Source: BPGX01 sp037447455 (GTDB taxonomy: Bacteria > Bacteroidota > Bacteroidia > B-17B0 > Aurantibacillaceae). From it: 64,000 nt of DNA. The position numbers and the translations under genes are program-made. The notes beneath the pieces were generated by a model that was given only the letters and a program-made list of their open reading frames with translations, searched no databases and was not told where the DNA came from. The stretch spans positions 62,001 through 126,000 of the forward strand of contig JBBIGQ010000003.1 of assembly GCA_037447455.1 (NCBI GenBank). Direction: 5' to 3'. Below, one piece after another: positions 26,369 to 33,640 of this stretch (position 1 is the first letter of the stretch; every line of letters starts with the position of its first letter).

Positions 26369-27215
26369 AGACCAGAGCAATCCATTCTTTATCATGCGTT
26401 GTTTCTAAGTGCTTTAAAGGGAGTGCTTTCTGAATAATTTCATACACGTATTCATTCAATATACCACTTACAAATAAAAATCCATTACTTCGCAGTATTT
26501 GTTTATAAAAGGATAAATCGTTTACTATCACATCTTTTTGAATATTAGCAAGAATAACATCACATTTAAATCCGGGATATTTTGCTGTAAATTGTTGGGT
26601 ATTCCCTAATTCTATTGTATTCTCATTCTGAAGAGTATTCAAAAAATTTTTCTGAAAATTTTCACGCGTATTTTCAATACAAACAGGCTCGTTATCAATG
26701 GCTATTATCTTATAGGCGCCCAGTTTTTGGGCAATAATACCTAAAATACCCGTGCCACAACCTACATCTAAAATTGTTTTATTCTTTAATTCATGTTGAT
26801 ATTTAAATAACAAATTAGCCATCATCCAGGTGGTGGAATGATGACCTGTACCAAAGCTCATTTTGGGTTCAATAAATATTGGATACGAAATAGCAGGGTT
26901 TACAGAATGAAAAGGAGCATAAATTTCACATTGCTCGTTGATTTTGACACTATCATAATTTTTTTCCCATTCTTCATTCCAGTTTTTGGGTGTAATTAAT
27001 TCTTTGGAAAATAGAAGTTTTTCATCATGCTTGTTAAGTTCATTCAACCATATATCTTCGTCCATTGCTTTATCGCTCGGAATATACGCTATAAAGCCCG
27101 TTTCTGTTTCTACAAAACCATCAAAAGCATAATCCGAAAGCAGGGTGATTAAAAGATCCTTATCTGTAGTTTCTGAAAGTTGAAAGTTATATTGCCAGTA
27201 GGACTTATTTTCCAT
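26358..27215 (-). CDS. prmA: Ribosomal protein L11 methyltransferase
   Basis: This 285-residue SAM-dependent methyltransferase modifies ribosomal protein L11. It has the PrmA N-terminal alpha/beta domain with the conserved NWNEEWEKNYDSVKI segment, then the family signature IEPKMSFGTGHHSTTWMMANLL, and the SAM-binding loop LDVGCGTGILGIIAQKLGA. The asparagine motif is seen in DVILANIQKDVI. It is transcribed 4 bp after tpiA and ends inside the convergent glycosyltransferase gene. Confidence 0.93.
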   Translation of the reverse strand: MENKSYWQYNFQLSETTDKDLLITLLSDYAFDGFVETETGFIAYIPSDKAMDEDIWLNELNKHDEKLLFSKELITPKNWNEEWEKNYDSVKINEQCEIYAPFHSVNPAISYPIFIEPKMSFGTGHHSTTWMMANLLFKYQHELKNKTILDVGCGTGILGIIAQKLGAYKIIAIDNEPVCIENTRENFQKNFLNTLQNENTIELGNTQQFTAKYPGFKCDVILANIQKDVIVNDLSFYKQILRSNGFLFVSGILNEYVYEIIQKALPLKHLETTHDKEWIALVFTE

Positions 27216-27219
27216 TAGT

Positions 27220-27972
27220 TTAAGAAGCCGCGTAAATGATTTGTAAAAATTCTTCGCCTTTCAATGAAGCCGATCCAATTAATCCGCCATCAATATCTTT
27301 TTGTTGAAAAAGTTGTTCGGCGTTGGAAGCATTACAACTTCCGCCATATAAGATAGGTATGGTATGGGCTATTTCCGCATCTTTAGTAGCAAGGACTTCC
27401 CGAATGTAACGGTGCATTTCCTGTGCTTGTTTGGGGGTGGCATTTATGCCGGTGCCAATTGCCCACACTGGTTCATAAGCAATTATTACATTTTTCAATT
27501 GCTCTGTATTTAAATTTAAAATGTTTTCCAATTGTGATTGAATCACATTAAAGTGTAGCCGTTCATTTCTTTGTTCTAATTCTTCACCAATACAGTAAAT
27601 TACTTTCAGATTTTCTTTCAGTGCCAGTTGCAACTTTTGAAATAGTATCTGTTCTGTTTCTCCAAATAATTTCCTTCGTTCGGAGTGTCCTATAATCACA
27701 TATTCACAGCCCACTGATTGGAGAATGCCGGCCGATACTTCACCGGTATAAGCGCCTTTTTCATACGCACTGCAATTCTGGGCACCTAAAAAGAATTTTT
27801 TATTTTGATCTAGTATTTGCGATAAAGGATGCAATAATGGAAAAGTAGGACATATTATTTTAATGACTTCATCGTGTGCATTCGTTTTTGAATGTAAAAA
27901 ATCAACCAATGCCAATCCTTCCTTTAAATTTTTATTTAATTTCCAATTAGCAGCAACAATTTTGGGACGCAT
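27220..27972 (-). CDS. tpiA: Triosephosphate isomerase
   Basis: This 250-residue TIM-barrel enzyme interconverts glyceraldehyde 3-phosphate and dihydroxyacetone phosphate. Residues recognised are AANWKLNK with the catalytic Lys, YVIIGHSERR with the catalytic His, AYEPVWAIGTG with the catalytic Glu and flexible loop 6, and YGGSCNASNA plus GGLIGSASL in the phosphate site. The start is ATG 27972; the upstream in-frame TTG lies within a promoter element (TACCTTTG, 27985-27992). Confidence 0.96.
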   Translation of the reverse strand: MRPKIVAANWKLNKNLKEGLALVDFLHSKTNAHDEVIKIICPTFPLLHPLSQILDQNKKFFLGAQNCSAYEKGAYTGEVSAGILQSVGCEYVIIGHSERRKLFGETEQILFQKLQLALKENLKVIYCIGEELEQRNERLHFNVIQSQLENILNLNTEQLKNVIIAYEPVWAIGTGINATPKQAQEMHRYIREVLATKDAEIAHTIPILYGGSCNASNAEQLFQQKDIDGGLIGSASLKGEEFLQIIYAAS

Positions 27973-27984
27973 TTTTTTGGACGG

Positions 27985-27992
27985 CAAAGGTA
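27985..27992 (-). promoter_or_regulatory. Bacteroidota -7 promoter element for tpiA-prmA
   Basis: The minus strand reads TACCTTTG (TAnnTTTG), 12 bp upstream of the tpiA ATG. The implied leader is very short. Confidence 0.55.
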
Positions 27993-28056
27993 AGTAAGTT
28001 ATTTTAATGCTTGCTGAAAAAACAAATCATAAGTATATTCGCCATTATTATTATTA

Positions 28057-28458
28057 ATGATACGAAAAGAAATTTTAATTTTCGGGGTATGTTTGTTCAT
28101 TGCATTGGCATTATGGATTATCCATCAATTGAACCAAACGTATATTCGTCAGTATCATCTGAATGCTGTAATAGTAGATATGCCCGCGTCCTACGAACAA
28201 GATAGTATTGTTATTCCAATGAGGATTACAGTGAAAGGGTCGGGTTTGAAAATTACTTTACTGGAAGGTTATTACCCTGAAAAAATAGCGATTCCTTTTA
28301 AGAATCTAAAACGTGTCAATAAAAAAGGATTGTTTTTGATTAAAAATGAAAGCATTTCTGAAAACGAACAATTCCCTGTGAAAATTAAAGTTTTAGAAAT
28401 TCAGCCGGATACGGCTCGTATTAAATTTTCTACTCAAAATATAAAAAAGAAAAAATGA
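28057..28458 (+). CDS. YbbR/CdaR-like membrane protein
   Basis: This 133-residue protein has one N-terminal transmembrane helix (EILIFGVCLFIALALWIIHQL) followed by an extracytoplasmic domain of about 100 residues resembling a single YbbR repeat (VIVDMPASYEQDSIVIPMRITVKGSGLKITLLEG). YbbR proteins such as CdaR regulate diadenylate cyclases in Firmicutes, but no cyclase gene is nearby and the role here is unknown. A YbbR-like gene directly before coaE is a recurrent Bacteroidota arrangement. Its TGA overlaps the coaE start (ATGA). Confidence 0.7.
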   Translation: MIRKEILIFGVCLFIALALWIIHQLNQTYIRQYHLNAVIVDMPASYEQDSIVIPMRITVKGSGLKITLLEGYYPEKIAIPFKNLKRVNKKGLFLIKNESISENEQFPVKIKVLEIQPDTARIKFSTQNIKKKK

Positions 28459-29057
28459 ACATTGTTTGCATCACGGGTGGTATGGGTTCAGGAAAAACTA
28501 CAGTCGCTCAAATTATAGAAACATTGGGTTATCTTGTATATTATTCGGATGAAAGGGCAAAAGCAATGTATTTTATACCCGAGGTCAAACAAAAAGTTAT
28601 TCAATGGCTTGGTGAAGATGCGTATTTAAATGAAACAACACTTAACAGACCATATATTGCCCATAAAATTTTTTCAGATGAAGTGTTGCTGAACAGGATA
28701 AATACGATTATTCATTCTGCTGTAAAAAAAGATTTTCAGGAATTTGTAAAAGAACATTCTGATTCTGATGCAGAATTTATTTTTAAAGAAAGTGCTTTAA
28801 TTTTTGAAGCCCAACTTCAAGCGTCTTGCTATAAAATCATACTTGTTACAGCTCCAAAAGAAATTCGCATACAAAGAATTAAAAACAGAGATCATCTGAG
28901 TGATGAGGAAATTGTACAAAGAATGAGCATGCAAATAGAAGATGAAAAAAAACTATCGCATGCGGATTTCATCATTTACAATAATGAAAATGAAGAAGAA
29001 CCCTTGCTTCCAAAAGTTCTGGATATTTTGGAGAAGATCAAAGGAAGGGTTTATTGA
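28455..29057 (+). CDS. coaE: Dephospho-CoA kinase
   Basis: This 200-residue P-loop kinase performs the last step of coenzyme A synthesis. The P-loop is ITGGMGSGKTTVA near residues 6-18, with SDERAKAMYF for the acceptor site and a lid region IRIQRIKNRDHLSDEEIVQRM. Translation is coupled to the YbbR-like gene by an ATGA overlap. The stop codon TGA (29055-29057) is formed with the first two bases of an IS-like element that begins at 29056, so the present C-terminus was probably set by that insertion. The length is still normal for the family. Confidence 0.93.
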   Translation: MNIVCITGGMGSGKTTVAQIIETLGYLVYYSDERAKAMYFIPEVKQKVIQWLGEDAYLNETTLNRPYIAHKIFSDEVLLNRINTIIHSAVKKDFQEFVKEHSDSDAEFIFKESALIFEAQLQASCYKIILVTAPKEIRIQRIKNRDHLSDEEIVQRMSMQIEDEKKLSHADFIIYNNENEEEPLLPKVLDILEKIKGRVY

Positions 29058-29198
29058 GACCCTTGCAAAACTAATTTTTCATCGGGCTTGCAAGGATTTA
29101 TCATTTCAGGTTTTCTACTCACTGATAATTCAACGAAGTAAGAAAGAGCCAATAAGGTGTTGTAAAACTAAAACTCTGAGGAGTTTTGCAATGGTCTT
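29056..29198. mobile_element. 143-bp MITE-like element with IS-type terminal inverted repeats
   Basis: The left end reads GAGACCCTTGCAAAAC (29056-29071) and the right end GTTTTGCAATGGTCTT (29183-29198). These are inverted repeats of 16 bp with two mismatches. The GAGACC(T)TTGCAAAA-type terminus resembles ends of IS5-like elements in Bacteroidota, which I state from memory. The interior encodes no transposase. No clear target duplication is visible. It lies between coaE and the convergent aldehyde dehydrogenase gene and supplies the coaE stop codon. Confidence 0.7.
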
Positions 29199-29217
29199 AA
29201 ATTTACTTTCTTTGTAA

Positions 29218-30675
29218 TTATGTTAGGTCAACGCACACATTTTTGTCTTCATGAAAAAAGTCCAGGGCTTTAAATCCTCCTTCTCTGCCTACCCCAGATG
29301 CTTTCATACCTCCAAATGGGGTTCGTAAATCCCGGTTAAGCCAGGTGTTAATCCAGACAATACCGCTTTCTAACCGATGTGCTATACGATGCGCACGATT
29401 AAGATTTTCCGTCCAGATAGTAGCGGCTAATCCATATTCTACACTATTTGCCATCGCAATGACTTCTTCTTCACTATCAAAAGGCATAATAGTTACAACA
29501 GGCCCAAAAATTTCTTCTTGATTGGTTCTGCATGTATAGGATAATCCTTCAATAATGGTCGGTTCAATGTAATAGCCCTTATCATAAGGTGATTCTAAAA
29601 TTTTTCTTTTTCCTCCGCATAAAATTGTCCCTCCCTCTTTTTGCGCCAATTCAATATAACTCAAAACTTTTTGCAGATGCTGTTCAGAAACAACGGCACC
29701 TATTTGAGTATCATCATTAAGTGGTGGGTCTACTTTAAGCGCTTTCGTTTTTTCAACGAAATCATTTTTAAATTTCTCATAAATACTACGTTCCACAAAA
29801 ATTCTCGAGCCACATAAGCAAATCTGTCCCTGATTGGCAAAAGACGATTGAATAGTTGTTTTCAACATCTTTTCGTAGTTGCAATCTGCGAAAATGATAT
29901 TAGGATTTTTTCCTCCTAATTCTAAGGATAACTTTTTAAACATTGGTGCTGCTGTGGATGCAATTGTTTTACCGGTTTTCGTTCCTCCTGTAAAGGAAAT
30001 GGCTTTTATTTTAGGATGTTCAATGATGTATTGCCCTGCTTTTTGTCCTAATCCGTGAACGATATTGAAAACACCTTTTGGAAGGCCCGCTTCTATGCAT
30101 ATTTCAGAAAGTAAAAACGCGGTCATGGGTGTGATTTCAGATGGTTTAGCTACTACTGTGCATCCGGAAGCAAGGGCAGGCGCCACTTTCCATGTAAATA
30201 AGTAAAGCGGTAAGTTCCACGGCGAAATACAAGCTACTACACCAAGGGCTTGTTTGAAGGTATAATTGAAAGACGTGGATTCATTAATATGTGCTTGCGA
30301 GTAATAATGCAAAATAGCTGTGGCAAAAAAACGAAAGTTAGCTGATGCTCTTGGAATATCCACTTTTTTGGCCAATTTCAGGGGCTTTCCGTTGTCTATG
30401 CTTTCTGCATAGGCGAGATACTCCTGTTTTTTGTCGATCAATTCTGCGATTTTCATAAGATATTCAAATCGCTTTTGATGGGGTGTATTGCTCCACATTG
30501 AGAAAGCATCTGATGCTGCTTGCACCGCCGTTTCCACATCTTTTGCATCACTATCCGGCACTATGCAATAGTGCTCGCCTGTAGAAGGATTTATACCTGC
30601 GATGTAATTTTTAGAAGCAGGTTCTACGAGTTCACCGTTAATATAATTTAATAATTTATTTGGAAGTTGAAACAT
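29218..30675 (-). CDS. Aldehyde dehydrogenase, muconic-semialdehyde type
   Basis: This 485-residue NAD-dependent aldehyde dehydrogenase has ISPWNLPLYLFTWKVAPALASGCTVVAKPSE, the FTGGTKTGKTIAS nucleotide motif, LSLELGGKNPNIIF with the catalytic Glu, and FANQGQICLCGSRIFV with the catalytic Cys. The C-terminal EEIFGPVVT and FGGMKASGVGREGG are standard. The sequence type recalls 2-aminomuconate/2-hydroxymuconate semialdehyde dehydrogenases (ALDH8), but substrate cannot be fixed from sequence. It is the last gene of the PPIase-fur-STAS operon, 13 bp after the STAS gene. Confidence 0.9.
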   Translation of the reverse strand: MFQLPNKLLNYINGELVEPASKNYIAGINPSTGEHYCIVPDSDAKDVETAVQAASDAFSMWSNTPHQKRFEYLMKIAELIDKKQEYLAYAESIDNGKPLKLAKKVDIPRASANFRFFATAILHYYSQAHINESTSFNYTFKQALGVVACISPWNLPLYLFTWKVAPALASGCTVVAKPSEITPMTAFLLSEICIEAGLPKGVFNIVHGLGQKAGQYIIEHPKIKAISFTGGTKTGKTIASTAAPMFKKLSLELGGKNPNIIFADCNYEKMLKTTIQSSFANQGQICLCGSRIFVERSIYEKFKNDFVEKTKALKVDPPLNDDTQIGAVVSEQHLQKVLSYIELAQKEGGTILCGGKRKILESPYDKGYYIEPTIIEGLSYTCRTNQEEIFGPVVTIMPFDSEEEVIAMANSVEYGLAATIWTENLNRAHRIAHRLESGIVWINTWLNRDLRTPFGGMKASGVGREGGFKALDFFHEDKNVCVDLT

Positions 30676-30688
30676 AAAGTTGAGATGA

Positions 30689-31039
30689 TTAATTGTTTTT
30701 TAAAGCGCTTATGGCTTCTTTTTGTGTCTCTGTGATTTTAAAGATGCTGTGTAGTTTGGTGATAAGAATTAATTCATTGATTTTTTTATTTAAATGATAT
30801 AAAACCGCTTCGCCGTTGTTATTTCTTGCTTTCGTGAAAATCTGAATGAGCACATTCAATCCGCTACTGTTCAGATACTTCAAATCCTGCATATTTAATA
30901 TGAAATAGGCGATATTGGTTTGTATGTATTCATCTACTTTATCTAATAAGGGTTGTGCTTGTGTTTTATCTATCAATTCTCCCTTCAGTTTAATGTCAAT
31001 GTAATTTTTATGTTCTTTAATTTCAAAATCAAATTTCAT
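30689..31039 (-). CDS. STAS domain protein, anti-sigma-factor-antagonist like
   Basis: This 116-residue protein is a single STAS domain: IKLKGELIDKTQAQPLLDKVDEYI, then AYFILNMQDLKYLNSSGLNVLIQI, in which the Asn-Ser-Ser motif carries the serine that SpoIIAA-type proteins have phosphorylated. It could take part in partner-switching control. No cognate anti-sigma kinase gene is in the window. The start is ATG 31039, directly after the fur stop; longer forms would overlap fur. Confidence 0.88.
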   Translation of the reverse strand: MKFDFEIKEHKNYIDIKLKGELIDKTQAQPLLDKVDEYIQTNIAYFILNMQDLKYLNSSGLNVLIQIFTKARNNNGEAVLYHLNKKINELILITKLHSIFKITETQKEAISALKNN

Positions 31040-31040
31040 A

Positions 31041-31529
31041 TTATTGTTTTTTATGTTGACATTTTCCAGTATTTTCAAGTTTTTTACATCTTCCTGAAAA
31101 TTGTAATGAATGTTGAACAATTGTAAACCCTAATAAATTTTCTGTAGTTTTTTGTATCTGTATGATTCTTGGGTCGCAAAATTCAAGCACCTTATTACAA
31201 TCCAGACAAATCAAATGGTCGTGCTGACGGTAATTGTAAGCCCTTTCATATTGGGCTGAATGAGTGCCAAATTGGTGTTTAATAACAAGCCCTGCTTCTA
31301 CAAACAACTCCATGTTATTATACAGAGTGGCTCTGCTGACGCGGTATTTTTTGTTTTTCATTCGTTCATACAATTCTTCAATTTCAAAATGGCCATTAAT
31401 CGCATAGATTTCTCTTAAAACATTGTATCGTTCTAATGTTTTGCGCAATTTTTTTTTCTTTAAATAGTCGTCTAATATCTGTTTAATCTGGTCAAATTGA
31501 TTGTTTGTATTCTGAACTTTATTGTGCAT
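31041..31529 (-). CDS. Fur family transcriptional regulator
   Basis: This 162-residue Fur/PerR-type repressor has an N-terminal winged helix (RYNVLREIYAINGHFEIEELYERMKNKKYRVSRATLYNNMELFVEAGLVIKH). A dimerisation domain follows with the metal segment YRQHDHLICLDCNKVLEF. The structural zinc pairs would be CLDC and the C-terminal CKKLENTGKC. Whether it senses iron, zinc or peroxide cannot be told. It lies 5 bp after the PPIase gene and 1 bp before the STAS gene, so it probably controls or is controlled with this operon. Confidence 0.92.
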   Translation of the reverse strand: MHNKVQNTNNQFDQIKQILDDYLKKKKLRKTLERYNVLREIYAINGHFEIEELYERMKNKKYRVSRATLYNNMELFVEAGLVIKHQFGTHSAQYERAYNYRQHDHLICLDCNKVLEFCDPRIIQIQKTTENLLGFTIVQHSLQFSGRCKKLENTGKCQHKKQ

Positions 31530-31534
31530 AATGT

Positions 31535-32593
31535 TTATTTGATGTCCAGTAATTCTACATCAAAAATTAACCACGATTTAGGTGGTATTACACCCGGATA
31601 GCCCTGTTCGCCGTAGCCCAGCTGATAAGGAATAATTAAGGTAGCTTTACTGCCTTTTTTTAGCATCATGATGCCTTCATCCCATCCTTTTATCACACGG
31701 CCAATACCAATGGGTATTTCTATTGGTTGATTTCGGTCATAACTAGAGTCGAATTTTTTTCCATCTAAAAATGTACCGGTATAATGTACAAGCACTGTTT
31801 GTCCTTGTTTAGGGGTATCCCCTGTACCTTCTCTTTGAAGGATGTACCTTAGTCCGGAAGCCGTGGACTGTGCATTGGGAAATTTTTCCTGAATGAGTTT
31901 AAGTTCCATTTCTTCTTTTTGTTTGGATATTGTCAGCACTTCGTCTTCCTTCTGCTTTTTTAATGTTTCAAATACTTTTGGAGCGTCAAATTTTTCTGCT
32001 TCTTTTCCTTTACGAAGGATGACAACTTTGCGAATGGTGTCGTTTTGTTCTATAGCATTTACTACATCTTGTTCTTTTACAACATGACCAAATACGGTGT
32101 GCCGTCCATCTAACCATGGTGTGGCTTTGTGTGTGATAAAAAACTGCGAGCCATTGGTATGAGGTCCTGCGTTGGCCATCGATAGAATGCCGGGTCCATT
32201 GTGTTTTAAAGTGGTATCTATTTCGTCAGGGAATTTGTAGCCGGGGTCGCCGGTACCATTGAATTTAGGACATCCGCCCTGTATCATAAAATCTTTAATT
32301 ACTCTGTGAAAAATTAGTCCATTGTAAAAAGCTTGGTTTGGTCTTGCCGTGTTTTGAATGGTTCCTTCTGCTAATCCTACAAAGTTTGCTACTGTGAGCG
32401 GGGTTTTCTTGTATTCTAATTGCAGATATATGTCGCCTTTATTGGTTTCTATTTTTGCATATAGTCCTTCGGGTTGGCTTTTTAAGAACTCTTTATCCGT
32501 TTTATTGTTTTTGGAGTTATCGGATTTTTTTTGTGCTAATGTGCATGTGGCGATGGCCATTAACATGGAAACAGCAATGATATTCACTTTCAT
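31535..32593 (-). CDS. Dual cyclophilin-FKBP peptidyl-prolyl isomerase
   Basis: This 352-residue exported protein begins with a signal peptide (MKVNIIAVSMLMAIATCTLA). Residues of about 45-205 form a cyclophilin domain (FYNGLIFHRVIKDFMIQGG, NGSQFFITHKATPWLDGRHTVFGHV). A charged helical linker follows, and residues of about 245-352 form an FKBP domain (VLVHYTGTFLDGKKFDSSYDRNQPIEIPIG, GWDEGIMMLKKGSKATLIIP, FDVELLDI). Both catalytic cores look intact. Fusions of the two unrelated isomerase families are known but uncommon. It likely folds periplasmic or secreted proteins and leads the operon. Confidence 0.93.
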   Translation of the reverse strand: MKVNIIAVSMLMAIATCTLAQKKSDNSKNNKTDKEFLKSQPEGLYAKIETNKGDIYLQLEYKKTPLTVANFVGLAEGTIQNTARPNQAFYNGLIFHRVIKDFMIQGGCPKFNGTGDPGYKFPDEIDTTLKHNGPGILSMANAGPHTNGSQFFITHKATPWLDGRHTVFGHVVKEQDVVNAIEQNDTIRKVVILRKGKEAEKFDAPKVFETLKKQKEDEVLTISKQKEEMELKLIQEKFPNAQSTASGLRYILQREGTGDTPKQGQTVLVHYTGTFLDGKKFDSSYDRNQPIEIPIGIGRVIKGWDEGIMMLKKGSKATLIIPYQLGYGEQGYPGVIPPKSWLIFDVELLDIK

Positions 32594-32607
32594 AATTTTT
32601 TTGTTTC

Positions 32608-32797
32608 AAATGTGAGAAAAATTTTACAATCTAAATAAAAAAATATTCCTTCATTTATGTAAAATTTTTATTGTATTCACGAACACCGCTAAATAAAATA
32701 TAGATGGTGAGTAAATGTGAGAAAAATTTTACAATCTAAATAAAAAAATATTCCTTCATTTATGTAAAATTTTTATTGTATTCACGAACGCTGCTAA
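32608..32797. repeat. Tandem duplication of an 85-bp block upstream of the PPIase operon
   Basis: Two copies, 32608-32692 and 32713-32797, are 105 bp apart and differ at two positions. A third, decayed copy appears to follow (about 32815-32860: a GAGTATATGTGAAAA start and an AAAATAAAATAGATGG end). Copy 1 ends next to the minus-strand sequence CACATTTG at 32607-32614, which resembles the promoter element, just upstream of the PPIase ATG. The block has no coding content. Confidence 0.75.
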
Positions 32798-32890
32798 GAA
32801 TCAATTTTTTTTTGAGTATATGTGAAAAGGTTTTGTACTTCAAAATAAAATAGATGGGCTTCTATAGGAAGGTATTGTTTAAAAATAAAA

Positions 32891-32923
32891 ATCCCTGATG
32901 CTTTGATGCACAGCACCAGGGAT
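32891..32923 (-). terminator. Rho-independent terminator for yceI
   Basis: A 12-bp stem (ATCCCTGATGCT at 32891-32902 with AGCACCAGGGAT at 32912-32923, one A-C mismatch) has a 9-nt loop. On the minus strand it is followed by TTTTATTTTT. It lies 33 bp past the yceI stop. Confidence 0.8.
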
Positions 32924-32955
32924 GGAATAATTGGGATATTCGGTTTATGGATGTG

Positions 32956-33546
32956 TTATTTTTCTTTAACGAGTTCTACTTTGCAGTTAATTGTTACTTC
33001 GTCGCTTACTACTACACCGCCTGTTTCCAATGCTGCATTCCATTTTAAACCAAATTCACTTCTTTTGATGACACTTGTTAGTTTAAATCCATAACGAACA
33101 TTTCCCCACGGATCTTTTACTGTTTTTCCGCTACCGATTGCTTTCAATGTTACTTTTTTTGTAACGTCTTTGATGGTTAATTCACCGACTAATTCGTACT
33201 CATTGGGATTTTTGGTAGGTTTCATGGAAGTGGACTTGAAAGTGATGGTAGGGAATTTGGCGGCGTCAAAGAATTCGGATGATTTTAAGTGGCCGTCCCG
33301 TTGCTCGTTGTCGGTGTTGATACTGTTGGCATCGGTTGTAAAAGTAATGGTAGCGTTGGTAAAATCGGTTTCTGATTTGGATTGTACCTCGCCTCCATAC
33401 GTTTTGAAGAAGCCCTCGGTTTCGCTAATCATCATGTGGGTTACAGAGAAGCCCACTTTGGAATGTGCGTTGTCAAGTTTCCATTTTACTTGTGCCTGTG
33501 TGGCGATGCTTGTTGTTGTCATAATTGTAAGGGTTAATTTTTTCAT
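32956..33546 (-). CDS. YceI family periplasmic protein
   Basis: This 196-residue protein has a signal peptide (MKKLTLTIMTTTSIATQAQ) and a lipocalin-like YceI domain: WKLDNAHSKVGFSVTHMMISETEGFFKTYGGEV, HLKSSEFFDAAKFPTITFKSTSM, and GFKLTSVIKRSEFGLKWNAALETGGVVVSDEVTI. Relatives bind polyisoprenoid lipids. The start is ATG 33546, because a TATATTTG promoter element at 33565-33572 excludes the longer frame. The gene is monocistronic with its own terminator. Confidence 0.92.
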   Translation of the reverse strand: MKKLTLTIMTTTSIATQAQVKWKLDNAHSKVGFSVTHMMISETEGFFKTYGGEVQSKSETDFTNATITFTTDANSINTDNEQRDGHLKSSEFFDAAKFPTITFKSTSMKPTKNPNEYELVGELTIKDVTKKVTLKAIGSGKTVKDPWGNVRYGFKLTSVIKRSEFGLKWNAALETGGVVVSDEVTINCKVELVKEK

Positions 33547-33564
33547 AAATTGAGATTTTGGATG

Positions 33565-33572
33565 CAAATATA
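33565..33572 (-). promoter_or_regulatory. Bacteroidota -7 promoter element for yceI
   Basis: The minus strand reads TATATTTG, a full match to TAnnTTTG, 18 bp upstream of the yceI ATG. Confidence 0.65.
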
Positions 33573-33640
33573 TGTATAAACAAGTGTTGTTTGAACATTT
33601 TTTTATTTTTTTTAACAGCCCCATGTTTAATTGAAAAAAA

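Noticed and set aside
29057..29217. Possible small ORF or RNA between coaE and the aldehyde dehydrogenase gene
   Set aside because: The region is explained by the element with terminal inverted repeats, and the ORF there overlaps coaE in a shadow frame.
28942..29217. 91-codon plus-strand ORF at the coaE end as a transposase remnant
   Set aside because: Its first half overlaps coaE out of frame and the rest has no transposase motif; only the terminal repeats indicate mobility.
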